A DNA stretch of 64,000 nucleotides from Prosthecobacter dejongeii. Its GTDB lineage: Bacteria; Verrucomicrobiota; Verrucomicrobiia; Verrucomicrobiales; Verrucomicrobiaceae. Each line of letters starts with the position of its first letter. Position 1 is the first letter of the stretch. The notes beneath the pieces were generated by a model, which was given only the letters and a program-made list of their open reading frames with translations, was not told where the DNA came from and did not search any database. The position numbers were made by a program, and so were the translations under genes. This document shows, one piece after another, positions 61,282-64,000 of the stretch. The DNA lies in NCBI RefSeq assembly GCF_014203045.1, contig NZ_JACHIF010000002.1, forward strand, positions 310,001 to 374,000, in the 5' to 3' direction.

Positions 61282-64000
61282 ATGACACCGACCAACCCGC
61301 TGCGGGAGCATGGCTTCCGCCTTCTCGAAGATGAACTGAAGTTTCTGATGGATGCTTTTGCCAATGTGCTGCGCCGTCTGGGCGAGCCCGCATTGGCTGA
61401 AAAGCTGCCCTGGGCAGGCAAGTGTGAGGGCATCGGAGATGCTCCGGATCGTGCTTTGGGCCAGGCCTACTCCATCGCCTTTCAGATGCTGAACATCGTC
61501 GAAGAACGTGCGGCCGCTCAGGTGCGCCGTCTTCGTGAAAAGGAAAAAGGCCCCCTCGCAGAAAAAGGCCTGTGGCCAGATAACCTGCGGGAAATGCAGT
61601 CCCTGGGCCTCAGCGAGGACGAGCTTCTGGATGTGCTCCGCGAGGTCCTGGTCGAGCCTGTTTTGACCGCTCACCCCACCGAGGCTAAGCGCGAAACCGT
61701 GCGCGAGCTGCACCTGGAAATCTACAGCCTCATGAATCGTCATGAGAACCCCTCCTACACACCGCGCGAGCAAGTGCGGCTGCAGAGTCACCTGGAAACA
61801 CGGCTGGAAAACCTCTGGCGTACCGGGGAGATCCATGTCACTCGCCCCACCATTGATGCCGAGCTGCAAAACGCTCTGCATTACCTGCGTGAGGTCTTTC
61901 CCGAGGCGCTTTCCCGCGCCCACATTCACCTGCGCGAGGCCTGGATCGCCGCTGGCTATGAGCCGGCTGCCGTGGATTCACTGCCACCGCTGCTCCGCTT
62001 TGGCACCTGGATCGGCGGGGATCGTGATGGCCATCCCTTTGTCACTGCGGAAGTCACCGCCCGCTCTCTCACCTCCCTACGGGCCAATGCCCTGCGCATC
62101 CAGCGTCGTTCTTTGGAGGCCCTCGCCTTCCAGTCCCCGCTCAGTTCGCTGTTTCAGAAAACGCCGGAGGTCTTAGAAAACCTCATTGCCCAGCTCACGG
62201 CCACCCTCCAGGCAGAGCCCAGCGTGGACCTCGCCTACATTTTGGAGCGGAATAAAGAGGAGCCCTGGCGCGCCGCCATCTACCTCATGCGGGCAAAGAT
62301 CGTCCTGGCTATGGACAAGCCCGAATCCCCCGCTGCTTACATTGAGGCGTCCCAACTGGATGCCGACCTCACCGCTTATGCGGAATCCTTGATGGCTGTC
62401 GGTGCTAGCACCCTGGTGCAGGAATTCATCGTCCCCCTGCGGCGGCAGTTGCTGGCCTTCGGTTTCCACTCCGCCATTTTGGACATTCGCCAGAACTCCA
62501 GCTTTCATGAAAAAGCGCTGGATCAGCTCCTCCGCACCGCTGGGCTGCTGGATGATCGTCCTCTCAGCGACTGGCCTCTGAAGGAAAAACGGGCTTTGCT
62601 GGAAAAGGAGCTCCTCTCGCCTCGCCCCTTCCTGGCCCCTGGCATGTCCGCTGGCCCAGAGGCGGATACGGTGCTCGCCTGCTACCGCGTCGTCGCCACC
62701 CATTTGCAAAAACACGGCCCGACCGGTCTGGGCGCGCTCATTGTCTCCATGACCAAAAATGTGGAAGACCTCTTGACCGTGTACATCCTTGCCCGCGAAG
62801 CCGGACTCACCGAGTGGACGCCGGAAGGACTGCACTGCCCACTGCCTGTCACCCCCTTGTTTGAGACCATGGATGACCTGGAGGCAGGGCCTGGCATCGT
62901 CCAGGACTTCCTTTCTCATCCCGTCACCCAGCGCAGCCTGGGGAAGGGGAAACCCACCCTCCAGATGATGGTGGGCTACTCAGATTCGAACAAAGATTGC
63001 GGTATCCTCGCCAGCCAGTGGGCACTTCACCGCGCCCAGATCGCCTTGGCCAATACCTGCCAGGCTCATGGCGTAAAGGCCGTCTTTTTCCACGGACGCG
63101 GCGGCACAGTCGGGCGAGGGGCGGGCCCTACCCACTGGTTCATGGAGGCCCTGCCTCAGGGCTCCCTCGGCGGCTGGCTGCGCATGACGGAGCAGGGGGA
63201 AACCATCGCCCAAAAGTATGCTCACCTCGGCTCTGCCGTTTATAATACGGAGCTCCTCATGGCCTCTGCCGCTGCCGCTACGGCCCGGCATCGCCATGCC
63301 ACCACGGCACCCCTAGCGATCCATTCCACCATGGATCGTTTGGCGGACTGGAGTCGCGATGCCTACCGTGGCCTCCTTCACGCGCCGGATTTCATGCGCT
63401 TCTACCGCGCTGCTACGCCTATTGATGCACTTGAGCACGCCCGCATCGGCTCCCGCCCCAGCCGCCGCACCGGCCAGGCTACGCTGGATGACCTTCGCGC
63501 CATTCCCTGGGTCTTTTCCTGGACTCAGTCCCGCTTCTACCTGCCTGGCTGGTTCGGTGCAGGCTCCGCACTGGAGAAGCTGCGCACTGAAGACAGAGCA
63601 GCCTTTGAAGAGCTGCGCACCCAGCTTCGGGGTTCTGCCTTCCTGCGTTACGTTCTGACAAATATCGAAAGCTCCCTCGTCAGTGCCAATCCGGAGCTCA
63701 TGACTTTATACGCAGGCCTCGTCCCAGATGCCATGGTGCGGGAATCTTTCATGGGCACGATCTTGGCCGAATACTCCCGCACCCGTGAGCTGCTGGAAGA
63801 CATCTTCCAGGGCACCTTTGCCAATCGCCGCCCTCGTCTGGCCTACACGCTGGACATTCGTGAGGAACCCCTGCGTGTGCTGCATCACCAGCAGGTCAAT
63901 CTGCTGCGTGAATGGCGCGCCTGCCTCGCCGCTGGCGAAAACGAAGGGGCCGAGGCCATGCTGCCTGACCTCCTCATCTCTGTGAATGCTCTGGCCTCAG
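61282..64000 (+). CDS. ppc: Phosphoenolpyruvate carboxylase (partial, C-terminus cut by window)
   Basis: The frame is open from the ATG at 61282 to the window edge (906 codons). Catalytic motifs are all present: VLTAHPTEAKRETV (catalytic His), GGDRDGHPFV, MVGYSDSNKDCG, FHGRGGTVGRGAGP and an arginine-rich IGSRPSRR. The last visible residues are LLISVNALAS, which correspond to the conserved SINAIAAGMRNTG tail, so only a few residues are missing. It carboxylates PEP to oxaloacetate to refill the TCA cycle. Upstream lies a repeat-rich region that may contain its promoter. Confidence 0.95.
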   Translation, partial: MTPTNPLREHGFRLLEDELKFLMDAFANVLRRLGEPALAEKLPWAGKCEGIGDAPDRALGQAYSIAFQMLNIVEERAAAQVRRLREKEKGPLAEKGLWPDNLREMQSLGLSEDELLDVLREVLVEPVLTAHPTEAKRETVRELHLEIYSLMNRHENPSYTPREQVRLQSHLETRLENLWRTGEIHVTRPTIDAELQNALHYLREVFPEALSRAHIHLREAWIAAGYEPAAVDSLPPLLRFGTWIGGDRDGHPFVTAEVTARSLTSLRANALRIQRRSLEALAFQSPLSSLFQKTPEVLENLIAQLTATLQAEPSVDLAYILERNKEEPWRAAIYLMRAKIVLAMDKPESPAAYIEASQLDADLTAYAESLMAVGASTLVQEFIVPLRRQLLAFGFHSAILDIRQNSSFHEKALDQLLRTAGLLDDRPLSDWPLKEKRALLEKELLSPRPFLAPGMSAGPEADTVLACYRVVATHLQKHGPTGLGALIVSMTKNVEDLLTVYILAREAGLTEWTPEGLHCPLPVTPLFETMDDLEAGPGIVQDFLSHPVTQRSLGKGKPTLQMMVGYSDSNKDCGILASQWALHRAQIALANTCQAHGVKAVFFHGRGGTVGRGAGPTHWFMEALPQGSLGGWLRMTEQGETIAQKYAHLGSAVYNTELLMASAAAATARHRHATTAPLAIHSTMDRLADWSRDAYRGLLHAPDFMRFYRAATPIDALEHARIGSRPSRRTGQATLDDLRAIPWVFSWTQSRFYLPGWFGAGSALEKLRTEDRAAFEELRTQLRGSAFLRYVLTNIESSLVSANPELMTLYAGLVPDAMVRESFMGTILAEYSRTRELLEDIFQGTFANRRPRLAYTLDIREEPLRVLHHQQVNLLREWRACLAAGENEGAEAMLPDLLISVNALAS

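Noticed and set aside
1..64000. tRNA, rRNA or riboswitch genes
   Set aside because: I looked for rRNA-like and tRNA-like stretches and known riboswitch-like leaders and saw none, but a covariance search was not possible.

Overview
The window is bacterial and GC-rich, and most likely comes from a Verrucomicrobiota chromosome (Prosthecobacter/Verrucomicrobium-like). The reasons are secreted autotransporter-type beta-strand repeat proteins that end in PEP-CTERM tails (VPEPSR/IPEPSR, hydrophobic stretch, RRRR), a giant secreted multidomain protein, and almost no Shine-Dalgarno sequences. The taxonomy is inferred from gene content only. I saw no rRNA, tRNA or CRISPR array.

Bases 1 to about 25,000 are the right-hand part of a Mu-like transposable prophage whose left end lies outside the window. 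The minus strand (1-9646) carries the late genes: protease with nested scaffold, decoration protein, gpT-type capsid, a second head protein, gp36- and gp37-type connector genes, a long glycine-tipped tail fibre, a tube-like protein, two tail-assembly genes and the start of a tape measure. No sheath gene sits between the connector and tube genes, so a long flexible (B3/D3112-like) tail is likelier than a contractile one. A lysogeny operon follows (9767-11373, minus): a two-HTH S24 repressor, a secreted protein, a 37-residue membrane peptide and a terminator. The divergent plus-strand early operon (11422-24857) encodes a Ner-like HTH protein, a ParB-like protein, DDE transposase, MuB-type ATPase, Gam and many small unknown proteins. 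It ends, unexpectedly, with a MuF head protein carrying a C-terminal zinc-protease domain, a tiny overlapping gene and gpG. The prophage has split a PEP-CTERM beta-strand repeat gene whose 3' end is at 25002-25541.

Host genes follow. They are polyprenyl diphosphate synthase, a secreted nitrilase-family hydrolase, a LOG-family protein, an intact PEP-CTERM beta-strand repeat protein (1239 aa), a secreted beta-helix protein, an AcpH-like phosphodiesterase and the overlapping nrnA-truB pair. Bases 36966-59945 are one uninterrupted 7659-codon reading frame. It encodes an exported modular protein with propellers, He_PIG Ig-like repeats (some with other domains inserted into them), GEVED, PA14, a LamG-like domain and 19 SdrD_B-like repeats. 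The window closes with a PfkB sugar kinase, a repeat-rich intergenic region and phosphoenolpyruvate carboxylase, which is cut just before its C-terminus.

The observations I rate highest are the MuF-protease fusion with its overlapping small gene, the relocation of MuF/gpG to the early operon, the lysogeny operon carrying two envelope-directed small proteins, a near-identical 24-bp element set about 31 bp before two late genes, domain insertions inside Ig-like repeats of the giant protein, and an over-represented 7-mer (GCCTAAC) shared by host and prophage.
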